Source: Onchidella celtica (lineage: Eukaryota; Mollusca; Gastropoda; Systellommatophora; Onchidiidae). From it: a stretch of 64,000 nucleotides of DNA. Numbering within the stretch: the stretch's first letter is position 1; every line of letters begins with the position of its first letter. Below, piece by piece: positions 10,503 to 25,449 of this stretch. Position numbers and translations under genes: made by a program. The DNA lies in contig OZ007579.1 of assembly GCA_963931925.1 (NCBI GenBank), positions 48,454,771 to 48,518,770 of the forward strand. Direction: 5' to 3'. The notes under the pieces were generated by a model. That model did not search any database, had not been told where the DNA came from, and saw only the letters and a list, made by a program, of their open reading frames with translations.

Positions 10503-11742
10503 CCGAACAGTTTACTGGCAGATGTTTATGCACAACCGTATTGTTTATTTTGGAGTCCAGGTGGACTTTGGTATGGTCTAGAATTATACCAGATTTTTGT
10601 TTAGGATGAAAAGTCATTGCTACAGTGACTGTTGCCATTCTACGCCGAGTATACCGACCAGAAGGTCTGATCACCTGATATATAACTCACATGGCGTGGA
10701 CAATTTAACAATCTTGGATTTGGTTTCTAATTGGCAACAATTAAGAGGGTTCAACATCAATAAACCAGTTTGTCACGTACTCCTACTCGTGCAAATCGAG
10801 GGGTATTTGCCATATTGTTGTGTGCGACATTTGGTCGATATTGAGGTTTTGTCATGGAAGTGGGTCTCTCACTCTTAATTTTATTATGTATAATTGTCGT
10901 GTGGTTGCATTTCCGTGGGCATTTTTATGCAAGTTTCGATTTTGAAGCCAACTGAACACAGCACTATAAACTTTTAATCCTCATTTTCTCGAAATGACAA
11001 AAATGCACTTACAAAAATACCCGACGAAAGTTTAGACTACCTGGCTGTCCTAGAAGGTTTATCTCAGTCTTCATGAAACACCCGTCATTAGGCAGTACTG
11101 GCAGACACTCTTGACTCTACGTTTAAACTTATCACAATCAAGCAAACAGTCGAAAAGACAACATAACAAAGCATTTATATTCAGCTCTGCAAAAAAAAAC
11201 ATTATTTTATTTTGTTCTTTAAAAAAGAAAAAAAATAATGACATTTTATATCAAACTAAAATCCTGTCTATTCCGTGGCAAATGTTGCTTTCGACTGCTT
11301 ATTTAAAAAAACAAAAAAAACAACAACAACAACTAAAAAAAAAACAGCTTCATATTTATTTATTATAGTACAATTTGTTTTGTCACTGCTAATGTAAAGA
11401 GGTCAGTGAGAAGAAAAGAATTAAAGGTCTGACTGTTTCTGATGGTATCACAAATTTGTGTGTTTGTGTTTTTCTTTAAGGGCTTTGCCATTTTAGAGCT
11501 TGTAAAACAACCGTCAAATTCAAGATAACAGACATGCTGCACTTGAGGACTGAAAGTAAAGTTCATTTCAATGGTAGAGAGCAGCATTAATGTCAAGGGA
11601 CAAAATGACCAGTGTAGAAAATCTGTAATGCATATATCACTGATGAATAAAGTTTTAGGGAGATTTGTATCCTAATAGTGGCTTTAGTTTAATCTCGGGA
11701 TTTTACATCGCTTTTGCCACATGCTTTGTCCTCGTGTTTGCC
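9561..11742. other. Non-coding stretch upstream of the gene's 3' end (unit A)
   Basis: No gene recognised. An (AAC)n microsatellite lies at about 10459-10503, with poly-A/CAA tracts at 11191-11345. An open frame at 10597-10878 on the plus strand is kept in B but has no recognisable features. The last few hundred bases are likely the 3' untranslated region of the minus-strand gene. Confidence 0.5.
11355..11364 (-). terminator. Candidate polyadenylation signal of the unit A gene
   Basis: Overlapping AATAAA hexamers on the minus strand, about 380 bases past the stop codon at 11743-11745. The equivalent lies at about 28853-28862 in unit B. Position and sequence fit a poly(A) signal, but the region is AT-rich and chance occurrence is possible. 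Confidence 0.35.
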
Positions 11743-12050
11743 TCATAATCCGCGCCAGTTCCTGTGGCCTGTACCACAGTGGCATCTACAAGACTTGATG
11801 TATTTTCTGTAATAGTATGGACGACGGCAGTAGGCGCTGCATCGACAGTTCCGGGGTTTAGGCTGACACCAACATCTCCTGCATCCATAGCGATCGCTGC
11901 CGTACTTGTAGCCGTAGAGACAATACCTAGGGCACTCATAGCGTGGACACTGTCTAGGCTTGCAAATGCAGGTCTTGCATCCATTCTTGTAGACGTAGTC
12001 AAAGTGACAAGGTCTGTAGCACTTTCTCTTGAGACATCGCCATCTAGGTC
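11743..12050 (-). CDS. Secreted 18-cysteine antistasin-like protein, exon 2 (unit A, intact)
   Basis: This exon encodes the whole mature domain. It joins exon 1 (15555-15630) in phase 1 across an acceptor with a long pyrimidine tract ending CCCACTCAG at 12051, giving a 127-residue protein whose stop is at 11743-11745. Cysteine spacing shows three successive six-Cys modules: C-x4-C-x3-C-x9-C-x2-C-x-C, then C-x4-C-x3-C-x12-C-x2-C-x-C, then a variant C-x-C-x3-C-x12-C-x-C-x-C. The first two fit the antistasin-like pattern, with NGCKTCIC and YGCRRCWC as the signature ends. The mature chain has 27 Lys/Arg, 14 Tyr and only 3 acidic residues, so it is strongly cationic. Antistasin-like domains often inhibit serine proteases, and small cationic cysteine-rich secreted proteins are often antimicrobial; neither role is shown here. 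A longer alternate frame runs to 11703 but lacks the cysteine pattern. Confidence 0.85.
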
Positions 12051-15554
<3,504 letters not shown>

Positions 15555-15630
15555 CACCAGATACCGGTGTCGTGAAGTCAAGACACAGGAGCAGCACTAT
15601 GGCCACCAGAACTACTATCTGCAGCTTCAT
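15555..15630 (-). CDS. Signal-peptide exon 1 of the secreted cysteine-rich gene (unit A)
   Basis: The start codon at 15628-15630 opens a frame reading MKLQIVVLVAIVLLLCLDF followed by TTPVSG, a typical secretory signal of 25 residues with a plausible cleavage after VSG. The exon ends with the first base of a glycine codon at 15555, followed by the donor GTAAGA. Joining it to the acceptor at 12051 keeps frame and gives 384 coding bases including the stop. The same exon, with the same length and phase, occurs in unit B at 31004-31079, and the TATA box sits at an equivalent distance in both. Further non-coding 5' exons cannot be excluded. Confidence 0.88.
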
Positions 15631-15697
15631 CGTGTATTCAGATGGTGAGAGTGGAGCATAACCTGCAGTTCACTGACAGCCTCAGCATTTGCTCGTT

Positions 15698-15705
15698 CTT
15701 TTATA
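15698..15705 (-). promoter_or_regulatory. TATA box of the unit A gene
   Basis: TATAAAAG on the minus strand, 68 bases upstream of the start codon, leaving room for a 5' untranslated region of about 40 bases. The same box occurs at 31147-31154 ahead of the unit B copy, and the DNA between box and start codon is well conserved. Confidence 0.7.
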
Positions 15706-15770
15706 GTACATGTACCAGGATAAGGAAATCATCTTGAAAATGCATTCAACTGGAGCGTAATTTTGCATAG

Positions 15771-15996
15771 AGCACGGCGTACAAAAACCGGATACTTTAG
15801 TTGGCCGCCGGTAATAGGCTGGAGGCGCCCGGGTCGTTGGGCCGTGACGGTGATCGCGGTTACTCATCGGTCAGCGAGCGCCGTAGAATGGATGTTGCAA
15901 AAAGCGTTTTTTTTTTACTTTATCATGGAGTTATTACGCTAACAATATTTGGTTCAGCGGTTAATTGTTAGTGGGTAGCAGTAGGCAGATGCTGTT
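15771..15996. other. Spacer between unit A homology and LTR X
   Basis: About 225 bases upstream of the gene promoter with no match elsewhere in the window. No feature seen. It may be the unique DNA adjoining the duplication join, or part of the unit whose other copy lies left of the window. Confidence 0.5.
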
Positions 15997-17204
15997 TGTC
16001 GCAATGTGGGTTAGATGGGGATAATTCGACTGACACTCTTGCGAGGTCCGCTCCCACAATCGACGAACACAATAAAATAAAATACATGGATTCTAAAAAA
16101 AAACTAAATAAATCAATTGCTTTGATTTTTAGCAGAACTGTAGGGCAGTTTAATTATATGTAATTAATGAAACAAATATAAATATAAATATAAATTCAAT
16201 TCAAAGGCAACTGACTCTAACTAATGAAACTAAAGATTTCTATAAAAACTAACTTACTCAATCTAATTATTTGCAGTTCGTATGAGTTAAATGCCAAATA
16301 GGATCCGCGCACGTGGCGACGGATAATACTATGTAAATTCTATTATTCCAACGAAACACGTTATGATATTAACATTTACTCTATACACGCTATGGAGAAT
16401 GCTCTGTGCAACAGTGCGTTGTCTGGCGGTAGCTCTGAAAATGTCTTCAAAAGTGGATGGAACGTTTCACTTCCATTATTAAAGATTAGTATTTGACTCT
16501 TACCATGGGGCTCTCACTGGGAGTGAGAGCGCTGGATGTAATCGCTGTGGGTTCATATATCAAACCAAGTAGCTTAGGCTCAGGAGCTTTAAAGAATCAC
16601 GCTCCTCATAATATGGACTGCTCAACTGCGTCTCTGTGTCTCTCATCTGGCTGAGGACTATCGCCGTCCACTTCGTAAATGGATTGTCTACATGTGGCAA
16701 CTATCTAAGTTCTGTACGGGTTTAAATACTAAAGTTATGTCTCGACCTTCCATCCAGATTCATACATTTGATTGGTGCAGCCACGAGGGCTCAGCCTGCA
16801 GTATTAATTTATTCTAGTCATGGCCTTGCGCCAAAATCAAGGTCAATTAAAATTTAAAATGTGAAACATTAACTACTAAAATCTTTAAACCCCGTGCTTT
16901 CTACTCTTATGCACGAATTTCCGAACGTCAACTAAGCGTCTAAATAAACTACCTTTACTCGCCCCTTCTCTATGTTAATCACAATCACGGGATCGAGAAT
17001 TGCTCTGTCATTCCTAGCTATACATTTATTCTGTCTCGCCCCTCCTTCTCTCCATCTATAAGAAAAAAGGTGTTTCAAAAACAAACTGTTCACGAGAACA
17101 GCTCAAGGACAAATTACGCTGGTTATAATCAACAAGATTGTAAAAATTAATTCACTGAAGTCGTGACCTAGCACGGCATTTATGATCCTAATGTGGTCAT
17201 GACA
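15997..17204. mobile_element. Solo LTR, family X (unit B, complete)
   Basis: Begins TGTCGC and ends ATGACA, flanked on both sides by CTGTT (15992-15996 and 17205-17209), a 5-bp target duplication. About 1.2 kb with no coding frame. A diverged, inverted copy lies at 41710-42942. The terminal nucleotides are near-palindromic, so orientation cannot be set from the ends alone. Confidence 0.88.
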
Positions 17205-19280
17205 CTGTTACTGTAAGATATCGTTACAGTTGGGGTTGTATTCGCTCCTAATGTTTAAATTGTTTTCAATAGCAGGTCGGAGAATCAAGTGAAACTGTGC
17301 TTTGTTGACTTTTAGCGTCCTGAACTATTTTGTAACATTCTGGACAGATATATTTGGAATGTTTTTCGATATAGCCTTCCCTGATATCTAGTCGGCAGAC
17401 AACCCCAACCCTCCCCCCCCCTCCGCCCAAAAAAAAGTCGGAAGCAACTGATGAACACACACACACACACACAAAATGGTTTTTGGTCTGTTTTTTGTTG
17501 TTTTTTTATCAACCAAACACACGTCACATATGTCCAGAGCAGAAATAAGCTTATTTCGTGCATGATTCACGTTATTATTATGTTCAAGCAGTTTATTACA
17601 TCACAAGAAAATCAATAGTTTTTCCAACTTAACAACAGTAGGTGAGCACGTCACATATAAATTGATATAGCGTTCCAACTAAAGCTGCGGCATTATTGAA
17701 ATTAGCGCAGACAGATCAGAAATTATTTCTGATCACACAGATGAAAACTGCAAACTGTTTTCGCCGGCCAGTTTTATGTAATTAACAATAGTTTATCTGC
17801 GATTGGGCACGGGAAAAATACAAAATATAGGTAATACATACGGGCGTAGGAGAAAGATAAAAGCATGTAGAAAGCTGGAATTTGCGCAGACTGTAAGGGA
17901 AAGATTGTTGCTAGAGTCTTCATAGCAAGACATCGGGATGGGTCCACGGGGACTGTCGCAAATTTGATATCAAAAGAGCCGAATTTTAACATGAAAGCGT
18001 CTCCCGTTAATTGCTGCCTGCGGAGCGAATCTGACCGCATTGACCCCGCTGAGCATTCCCGCGCACGAGATTTATGACCGCCAGCCGGCGACAACTAAGA
18101 GGCGCGATTTCGAGAATTTTTGTACGCCGTGGGAGATGAAACACCAAATGTGAGTGTGCATGAGAAAACCCACAATAATAATGCAAACACAAGCCAAAAA
18201 CAAAGATGTCAACAATAACAACCAGGATACTGTAGCGAATTAATCCCACCCTCCCACCCCCCCCCCACCCTGAAGTCTGTCGCAATCTAATTGTAATAAT
18301 ATTTTAATCATTAAATAACTCAAGTCAATACATTTGCATTCCCCCCCCCCCCCCTTCCCTTCGCCTCGCCCCGGGCACCTGTAGCAGGGCAAAACAATCT
18401 GCGTGGTTGACAACAGCAGGGGCAATAATGTGCAGTAAAAATTAGCCTTTTTAACACAACAGATGTTTGTGTAAGAGTAATACCCAAAAATTATTCACAT
18501 TCCTTTGACTTTGAATTTTGGGCGAGTCTCAAAAGATTCTGCTCCGTCAAGCAAGCCAACAAAAAAAAAAACAGTATGCTAAAACGGGTAATGAAAGCAA
18601 TAACACTTCAAAACAGGATAATAATTTATATAACCAAAACTCTTAGGATGAATAAAAAGATAAATGAATAAATAAACAAGTATACAATGAAATGTATTAA
18701 AACAAAATGTAAAATCAAACAAATGCTATCTATAGAACTGGCTGGTTCATCCTGGAGCACGGACACGAGGTCCTGAGACTTCCTCCTTGCCATTGTGACC
18801 CACCTTAACGTGTGTTTGGCTTAAGCAAAGTGGGGTGTTGCCCGTTCGAAAACCGGTTTTAAACTAAAACACAAAATTGGATCTCGCTGAGGGAACTATC
18901 CGTTATGTGCCTCTGGATGGTTGGAAAAGTGCAACTGGCCAGGTCAAATCGGGAGAGGGGGACAATATTAGAGCTGGTGGCAATAAACAATCTGTTTTAG
19001 GGATGGTAATTCCTGGCAAAACTCGTGTTCTTCTCCTTCCTGGCAACATCTGGCCAAGTGTCTTGGCAATTAATTAATATATTGTTGTTATTGTTGTTTC
19101 ACTGTTACTTTTCATCTCTATAACATACATAATTCACTAATTCTCCACCTTTGAACACAATCGGCTTTTGTATTAAGCCACGTATTTAATCAAATTTGCA
19201 TGTAGGTTTGTTTTAGTTCGGTTTGTATCGCTGACTGCTCGCATCCGGTCCTTTTTTTTCACGAACACGTAACCCGGGTC
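17205..19280. other. Non-coding stretch of unit B
   Basis: Counterpart of 737-2806 with scattered substitutions and length changes in the poly-C tracts. It includes the CA microsatellite at about 17456-17473. No gene recognised. Confidence 0.6.
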
Positions 19281-19285
19281 CTGAG

Positions 19286-20360
19286 TGTAACAAATCCCAG
19301 ACTGGGAGATGTACTGATTATGACAGGACAACAATCACGAACAGACAAGTATAACACTTAACAGAACAACCAAACAGGCTCACACATTTATTATACATAA
19401 AGATAAAGATACACGTGTAATTACATAGATTACATTATTCAATTCAAATAACATCCAACGGCCACTACTCCCAACATTCATTCCTTCTCCGGGTCCACAA
19501 CCCGACAGTTATTTTTCTAAATATGCTCCGGCCTCAGCCTCACCTCAAGGTATGTACTACTTGCGGCCTATCTTACTGGCTCCTGCTCAACCTAACATCA
19601 ATATCTCAATATCACCTCAATATCTCAATATCACATTAATATCTCAATATCACACTAATATCTCAATTCATACGTCCCTGCCTGTGGCCAGACTGCCACG
19701 ACTAATGGGCCCTCGCTGTCCTGCGCGACAGCTTCACTCAAGCTGGCCTGTGGGTAGCCTTCTGCCCAACCCAAACATCTCCTTATGCTGGCCTATCCCC
19801 TGCATTAGTCTCTCCACCACGGGTGCCTCACTGCCCGACCCCAACACCTATAAGAATAACATTACATCTCTATAACACCATACAATTACTATCCACTTCA
19901 CCACTCATTACGAACCATCACGCGTACATACACATTCCACAGTTCACTCACCACACATCTGCACTTCTCTACGGTACACACCTCCACCGTATTACACAGT
20001 ACTCAGACTCGCTACGAATCCATGATCCTAACTTACATCTATCGCTCATTGCGCACATCTCTATACACAGTAATCAATGACTTTCACATTCCTCACATAC
20101 AACTTATTTACATCATGGTCATAGGAGAATATAGTACATCAATCATCATAATTATCAATCATAGTTCAACCTACCAGCCATCACTGGAAAACACAACAAT
20201 CTCCCGACTGCTCTCTTCACGTATGTCCCCTTGGACTTTTCGGCTTGCAGTGATCTGACTACTCAGATCTGGTCTCGTCTAAGCCTCAACTCACTCACAA
20301 CATGCACGCTTCAAGTCCCCTTCCCCGCACTTACCGACTCTCGCTCACTCGCTCGTGACA
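19286..20360 (-). mobile_element. Solo LTR, family Y (unit B copy)
   Basis: Same ends, same length (1075 bp) and same CTGAG target duplication as the copy at 2812-3886, so the insertion predates the A/B duplication. Confidence 0.9.
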
Positions 20361-20413
20361 CTGAGCACTTCGTGCCGGCTGAGTGAATCTACTCGACGTG
20401 CTCAAGGCTACAG

Positions 20414-20713
20414 TTAGAACACAGCAATATAATTAGCTATCTCATTGCCCTTGATACCAGCATGATAAGAATAAAATGTCTCCAAGTGCCGACAAAGCTG
20501 CTGTCTGTGAGACCTGCAGTATGACAGGAATGAACTCATGTATACGATCGTTCACCGATTGTGAGCAGATGAAGCCACTGAGGTGTCCCTCCGTAACCAG
20601 AATGGTGGAGGCGGGATACCAGATGAGCGAGGGAAGAATGCGACAAGGCTGGACCAACCTGACAAAAATAGAACCAGCTGGCCATTGGGATTAGTTAGTA
20701 GAATAACCCTCAA
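20414..20713 (-). pseudogene. Possible RNase H tail fragment (unit B)
   Basis: Counterpart of 3940-4239 with the same HAGIKGNEIAN motif at about 20417-20464. The upstream start codon is lost by a substitution. Same reservations as for unit A. Confidence 0.28.
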
Positions 20714-20953
20714 ATGGATATTGGCGTGGGGATAGGAGCATTTATGTTGATGCCCGATGTACTAGGATTCTGATTCCCAAAAATCAATCAATCAATATTC
20801 TTACTGTAAACAAGATTCGAGCGGCGGTTCAATTCGCCAAACTCGGTGGCTACGTTTACGGCAGATTACTTTCATACCCCAATAGAAATAAAAGAAAGAA
20901 AGGAAGAGCTGCTGTAGGAACGGGTGTAAAGCCAAAGAAAAATGGTGAGTAGC

Positions 20954-21166
20954 AAAGGTAGGCACTGTGTTCGCCAAATTCCATCCGTCGGCTCGTGCGT
21001 ATCACCCATGTCAACGATGCAACAATTCTCGCCACACCCATTCAATAACTCAATGAAAAAGTATAGTACCACAGAATTCTATGAAAAGGACTCACCGTGC
21101 TTGTACAAGTAGTGGACAATAAATAGTGAAAGAAAGAATAGTCCGTCTCGGTATTCTGTGTCTCGG
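20954..21166 (-). mobile_element. Partial MITE, CCGAGACACAG family (unit B)
   Basis: Counterpart of 4480-4692, ending with the same CCGAGACACAG terminus. The full-length relative is at 53356-53593. Confidence 0.65.
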
Positions 21167-21202
21167 GACTTACTCTAAATTGTCTTTGCTGTTAATAAAT
21201 AC

Positions 21203-21475
21203 TAGCTGAGGTCCCCGGCAATGCCTGGGATAAATCGTTTTATTATTTTCAGCTCTGAGTGATTATTACCGACCTTTGCTTGTTCCTTTACGTTTACCGG
21301 TATTTAATTTTTGTTTGTTTGTTTTTAGATAAGTCTTTCTGCTTTCCCTTTGCGCATTGACACCTTGCGCGTCCCGTCAGCACCCGTAAAATGGCTATGA
21401 TTTGCGCACGTGTTAATGTGTTTGATAGTGAACATATCGCTGGAATTGATAAAATCATGTGCTAATGAACAAGAA
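21203..21475 (+). repeat. CTAGCTGAG dispersed repeat (unit B)
   Basis: Counterpart of 4729-5000. The second copy present in A (5429-5710) is missing here as part of the 1.1-kb indel. Confidence 0.55.
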
Positions 21476-22031
21476 ATCATTTTCTAGAGCTACACGTGGG
21501 CCTCGATTAAACCATTCAGATCATTTGTGTTTTAATTTCAATAAAGATTCTAGACTTTAATGTAGATCGATATGATTATGTAGTCTTAAAAGTAAGTTGC
21601 TTTTTATGTGACTTCCACTTTCGTTCTCTTTCAGTTTCAACATCAAAACAAATATAATGCTCATGCGCAGCTTCAATGAAACCTTAAAATGGCGAACCAT
21701 GACTCGAAATAGATCTAAATGATGCCGAAATAATGAAAAATGAAACGTAAAAGCCTGAACTTTTCATAATTTCTAATATAGACTATGTTAATTTCGCATT
21801 GATAATATGCTGTTGTGCATAGTCTATTTTCGTGCCACTGCGCCCAAGAGCAAAAAAAAAAACGTAACAGAAAAACTTGGGTACTGGAAGTGTACAGACA
21901 ACAACAAAAAAAGTAGGTGAATAAGTGTAGAGGCCGCCATACACTTTTGAGATCGGACTTAAGATCGGGTTGAGACAGACGTGCCCACACACTTTTGAGA
22001 TCAGGACTTAAGATCGGAGACAGTTGCCGGA

Positions 22032-22228
22032 ATGTCTTCGAAACGTGGAGTTGTGCTTGCTGCCATTGCTGTTTGTCTTGTGGTGAAAAGGAATAAAAAA
22101 AAAAAGCATCGAAGAAGGAGAGAATGGGCAAAGCATTGGGCCCTAGACAGAAAAAAATACAATCACAGGAAACTGTTAGAAAAGTTAAGGCTGTATCCAG
22201 TGGATTTTTATAATTATTTGCGTATGGA
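22032..22228 (+). pseudogene. N-terminal fragment of a Harbinger-type transposase
   Basis: From its ATG the frame gives a basic leader, then WALDRKKYNHRKLLEKLRLY and DFYNYLRMD. This matches the RxWLxxRxxxGxYNxLLxELxxxDxxxFxNYLRM segment at the start of HARBI1-like proteins. After RMD a SINE interrupts (22229-22737), and the frame resumes at 22738 as MDAEIYHQLLQ, the expected continuation, then stops at 22807-22809. The catalytic DDE domain is absent. The open frame across the SINE to 22340 is artefactual because its end is SINE-encoded. Confidence 0.75.
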
Positions 22229-22737
22229 TAAGGACGAAAAAATTCGGAGGGCCCGTGTGCACGTTGCGCACGTTAAAGATACCTTGGCAGTTGGAAATCG
22301 TAAAGAGCAGGCCGAAAGGCCGCTGCCCGGGCAAAATTGAAAATTGAAATTAACAGATTAAAATTTATCCATATCACCCCCCCCCCCAACCAGCAACAAC
22401 AAAATTTATTATTCATTATTAAGTATATATTGTTATTAATAAATATTCAAATATTATTTGAGTTGTATGTTGTGTGAACTGATGTGAGTTGTGAACTGCC
22501 GTGAGTTGTGAACTGTTGTGAGTTGTGAACTGCGCCTAACAGGCTGCGTTACAATTTGCTCTGAGATAGAGAGAGAGAGTGAGCGAGACAGGGAGAGAGA
22601 AAGAAGCAGTGCAGTGTGTTGAGCGCTTCGCAGGCAGCTCCATTCTGCTCTGTGGTTGACATGTTGTTTCTGTAAAGCGCATAGAGCATTTTAAATGGAT
22701 ATGCGCTATATAAATGCTATACATTATTATTATTATT
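22229..22737 (+). mobile_element. SINE-type insertion with LINE-like tail, TSD ATGGA
   Basis: Flanked by ATGGA on both sides (22224-22228 and 22738-22742). It starts within the SINE body shared with 35625-35740 (the GTGCACGTTGCGCACGTTAA block), so it lacks the tRNA-like head. It ends with TGTAAAGCGCATAGAGCA, a GCGCTATATAAATG block and an ATT repeat. That tail is nearly the same as the 3' end of the LINE at 46904-48692. In between are four copies of a GAGTTGTGAACTG unit (about 22486-22532). Confidence 0.8.
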
Positions 22738-23286
22738 ATGGACGCCGAGATTTATCATCAACTGCTTCAAATTTATAAGACAGGCAATAACACCACACGA
22801 ACAAGTGACGACGATGTTGCGATACCTCACCACAGGAAGAAGTTATGAAGACCTTCAGTTCTCTACATGCATGCATTAGCCCACAGGCTTTGGGTAGAAT
22901 AATCCCGCAAACATGCAGAGCAAAACAAGGGAGGGGCCCTGCGAGGACACAGCACAAAGCACTGGGTGTGGGGCACACAAAACAATACCAACACAATGGG
23001 GAAGAATGAGAGAGGTTTTGGGTAAACATAAAGTATTTGGTATCATTTCGCAGTAAAGTTCAACGACGAACACGATTCTGAAGACAAAATCTAATATTTT
23101 GAGTTTGACACCCCACGATTTTGAGCCCCCACTTGGCTGATCTACGGACTAAAGCGTCAGTCCGCGATCAGTCCATCCGTTTGAGATAAATCTCAATGAG
23201 ATTTCGCCAAACACGTTGAGATCTAAGCTGATATCAGGACTCAAGTCCGGATCTTAAGTCCAATCTGAAAAGTGTATGGCGGCCTT

Positions 23287-24162
23287 AACAGTTGATTGTT
23301 CTGTTCCTTTGTTGTGAGTCGGATCACCTTATCCAGGCTGGCCAAGGCTAAAGAGTGGCTTTATGGAGATATTATCTCCGCTCGGACATCGCCAATAGGG
23401 GCAATCTTTTTTTTCCTTCTTTTTTACACTTTGTGGCCATAATTTGTACCTGTACTAGTCATCTCGTCACTAGCAAATTCAGGAGCGGGGCAGCAACACA
23501 CCCTGAAACTTATGGAGCGCGCATGGCAGAATGACAAGCTGCACATCTGGTCACGCGGTTTATATATTTAGAAGGCTGAAAAAATGTCTAGGTGCTTTCA
23601 GATTGGAGGAATTCTAATATTATTATTAAGCCTTTGCCAAGAGCAGGAAGAAATGTAAACAATCTGCCACAGAGACTAAAGAAAAGTGAAATGTTTAACT
23701 TCCGTTACTAATATCAAATCAGTCAGATAAACGTTGTTGTCACATTACTGCTCTTTCCCAATTGTTGAAATATTTATAAGAACGTTTAAACATGGATTAG
23801 ATACTTTTCTGAAAGGGGGAGGGGATGGAGATGAGAAGTGGCTGCTTCACAGAGACGATAGGAATTTCAAATTGAATAACATCATTCTGGGATTACTCCA
23901 AATCATTTGTAAAATGTACATTTTTTTTTTTTTGTGCACCACTTTATTCCAGTCCGAAGCCCCGTTACAACCCAGCCTCCTTCTGAGAGAGAGAAAAAAA
24001 AGGTGAGTCCGGGTGAAATACTGAGCCACGGAGAGGCATGATCTTACTTTTGAGAGACTTCTCCTAGAACTCTGGGCAATAGATCTGGAAGAGGATAAGC
24101 ATTTTCTAGTCTCCGCAAAGATTGTGGATGTTCAGATGAATAAATTCAAAATCGACTAACTC
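23287..24162. other. Unit B segment missing from unit A
   Basis: No gene recognised. The last 200 bases (about 23960-24160) recur in unit C at 35220-35440 and next to the same flanking DNA. They are therefore ancestral, and unit A carries a deletion. A poly-T tract lies at 23921-23933. Confidence 0.65.
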
Positions 24163-24262
24163 ATGCCTGTGATACGAGGCCCTATGTACCTGGTGTTAAG
24201 GTTTTTATGTTCGGAGCATTTCTGCGCTTGGCATTTGCAATTCTCTTTTTCTTGTTTTTGTA

Positions 24263-24289
<27 letters not shown>

Positions 24290-24297
<8 letters not shown>

Positions 24298-24470
24298 ATG
24301 GTAAGGATTAGTTTTTCACCATCATCCGAGAAGTCTAGGTGCTCGATTCTACATACAATGGGATCAGGGACAGGAATTTTTCCTCAAACTTCCAACATGC
24401 CCGAATGAAACCAGGTACCCTCGGCATGAGGATCGAACACCTTGCTTAAGGGCTCTAGCCCTATGTAGGT
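24290..24470 (-). mobile_element. tRNA-derived SINE (unit B)
   Basis: Counterpart of the SINE at 6785-6962, next to a TG microsatellite (24267-24296) slightly longer than in A. Confidence 0.7.
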
Positions 24471-24528
24471 AAAGACTGTCAGATACATTTTGTTAAGTGG
24501 CCAAGGCAAACACATTTGATGAATTATG

Positions 24529-24759
24529 TTAACGCTTTAAATTCTTCAAGTCGGAACCCTTTTTTGCGTCCGCATATTTCTCCCCATGCTTGGCGATCAA
24601 GGTCAACTGTTTTTCACTTCCACCACTACGCAAATCACTAGACTTTTGATCCTCCATAGCGCCAGCAGTCCTCGATAATGCTGAATACAATGCGATGATC
24701 AGTTTTCTATCATCTTGTTTTAAAAACCCGCATTCTGCTGAGGTGTTATTTTTCCTCAA
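24529..24759 (-). CDS. Unrecognised 76-residue open frame (unit B)
   Basis: Counterpart of 7025-7255. No domain, signal peptide or membrane segment. Kept open, but A and B are too alike for that to show selection. Confidence 0.2.
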   Translation of the reverse strand: MRKNNTSAECGFLKQDDRKLIIALYSALSRTAGAMEDQKSSDLRSGGSEKQLTLIAKHGEKYADAKKGSDLKNLKR

Positions 24760-25221
24760 TTTTCACATATTTAGTGGTCATACGTCAGGAAATAAAGAGA
24801 ACCCAGTTGGTTTGAGCAAATGTTTATTATCTTGAACAAAATATCAATTTTAAAATTTCCTCTTAAAAAATGACGCCAGCGGGAAATGACATTTAAAACG
24901 GAAACAGCACAACAAATGTAGCAGGCATTATTCAAAGGTGACTTAGATTTCATGTAATATTGTCAACAACGGAGGTGTAATCTTACTCTCAAGCAACATT
25001 TTCCTTGTAATATACACTCCATTGACTTGTCCTTAGTCATGAAATTATTTGTAAAAAGCACCAGAGAAATAAGGCTCAAGTGAATGCAATTAAATAACAT
25101 TTTGGTGAAATGACAAATGGGGTGCAAATTCGTTCAAACATGTCGCGTACATAACCATAGAAAACTTGTGTATGAATAAAGTGTTTGAAAAACAGGGCAC
25201 CAATTTAAACTTGGGCCAACA

Positions 25222-25449
25222 TTGGGCAAAAAGAAAAGTTTGTATGTTGACATTGAAAATCAAAATGGAAAGCCTGTTTCTGTCCATTTTAATGGACCAG
25301 ACCATGAGCCATCCAACGACATTCAAATTCTGGGGCTCAAATCTTGTCACGCAGGCGCTGACGTACGCTTTGAGACCGAACAACGTTTAATTTTCCAGCT
25401 CGGCACTATCACTCCCCATGGCATCAATGTCCAACATTGCCTTCGATAA
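25222..25449 (+). pseudogene. Penelope-like GIY-YIG tail fragment (unit B)
   Basis: Counterpart of 7639-7941 with the same HFNGPDHEPSNDIQI and ETEQRLIFQLGTITPHGIN blocks and the same stop. A 2-nt insertion near 25193 shifts the upstream frame relative to unit A. The following region (25450-26045) matches 7942-8520, hairpin motif included. Confidence 0.55.

Larger units (their letters stand above)
21936..23286 (+). mobile_element. Harbinger-like DNA transposon with a nested SINE
   Basis: The left end starts GGCCGCCATACACTTTTGAG and the right end (about 23245-23286) is its inverted copy with few changes, extending about 35 bases. TAA/TTA trinucleotides lie near the two ends, as expected for the 3-bp target preference of PIF/Harbinger elements, but the exact duplication is not certain. 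Inside is the start of a Harbinger-type transposase (22032 onward) split by a SINE. The rest is too short for a full transposase, so the element is internally deleted and non-autonomous. Confidence 0.75.

Noticed and set aside
22032-22340. 102-residue basic protein as a novel gene
   Set aside because: Its first two thirds are a Harbinger transposase start and the rest is SINE sequence beyond a target duplication.
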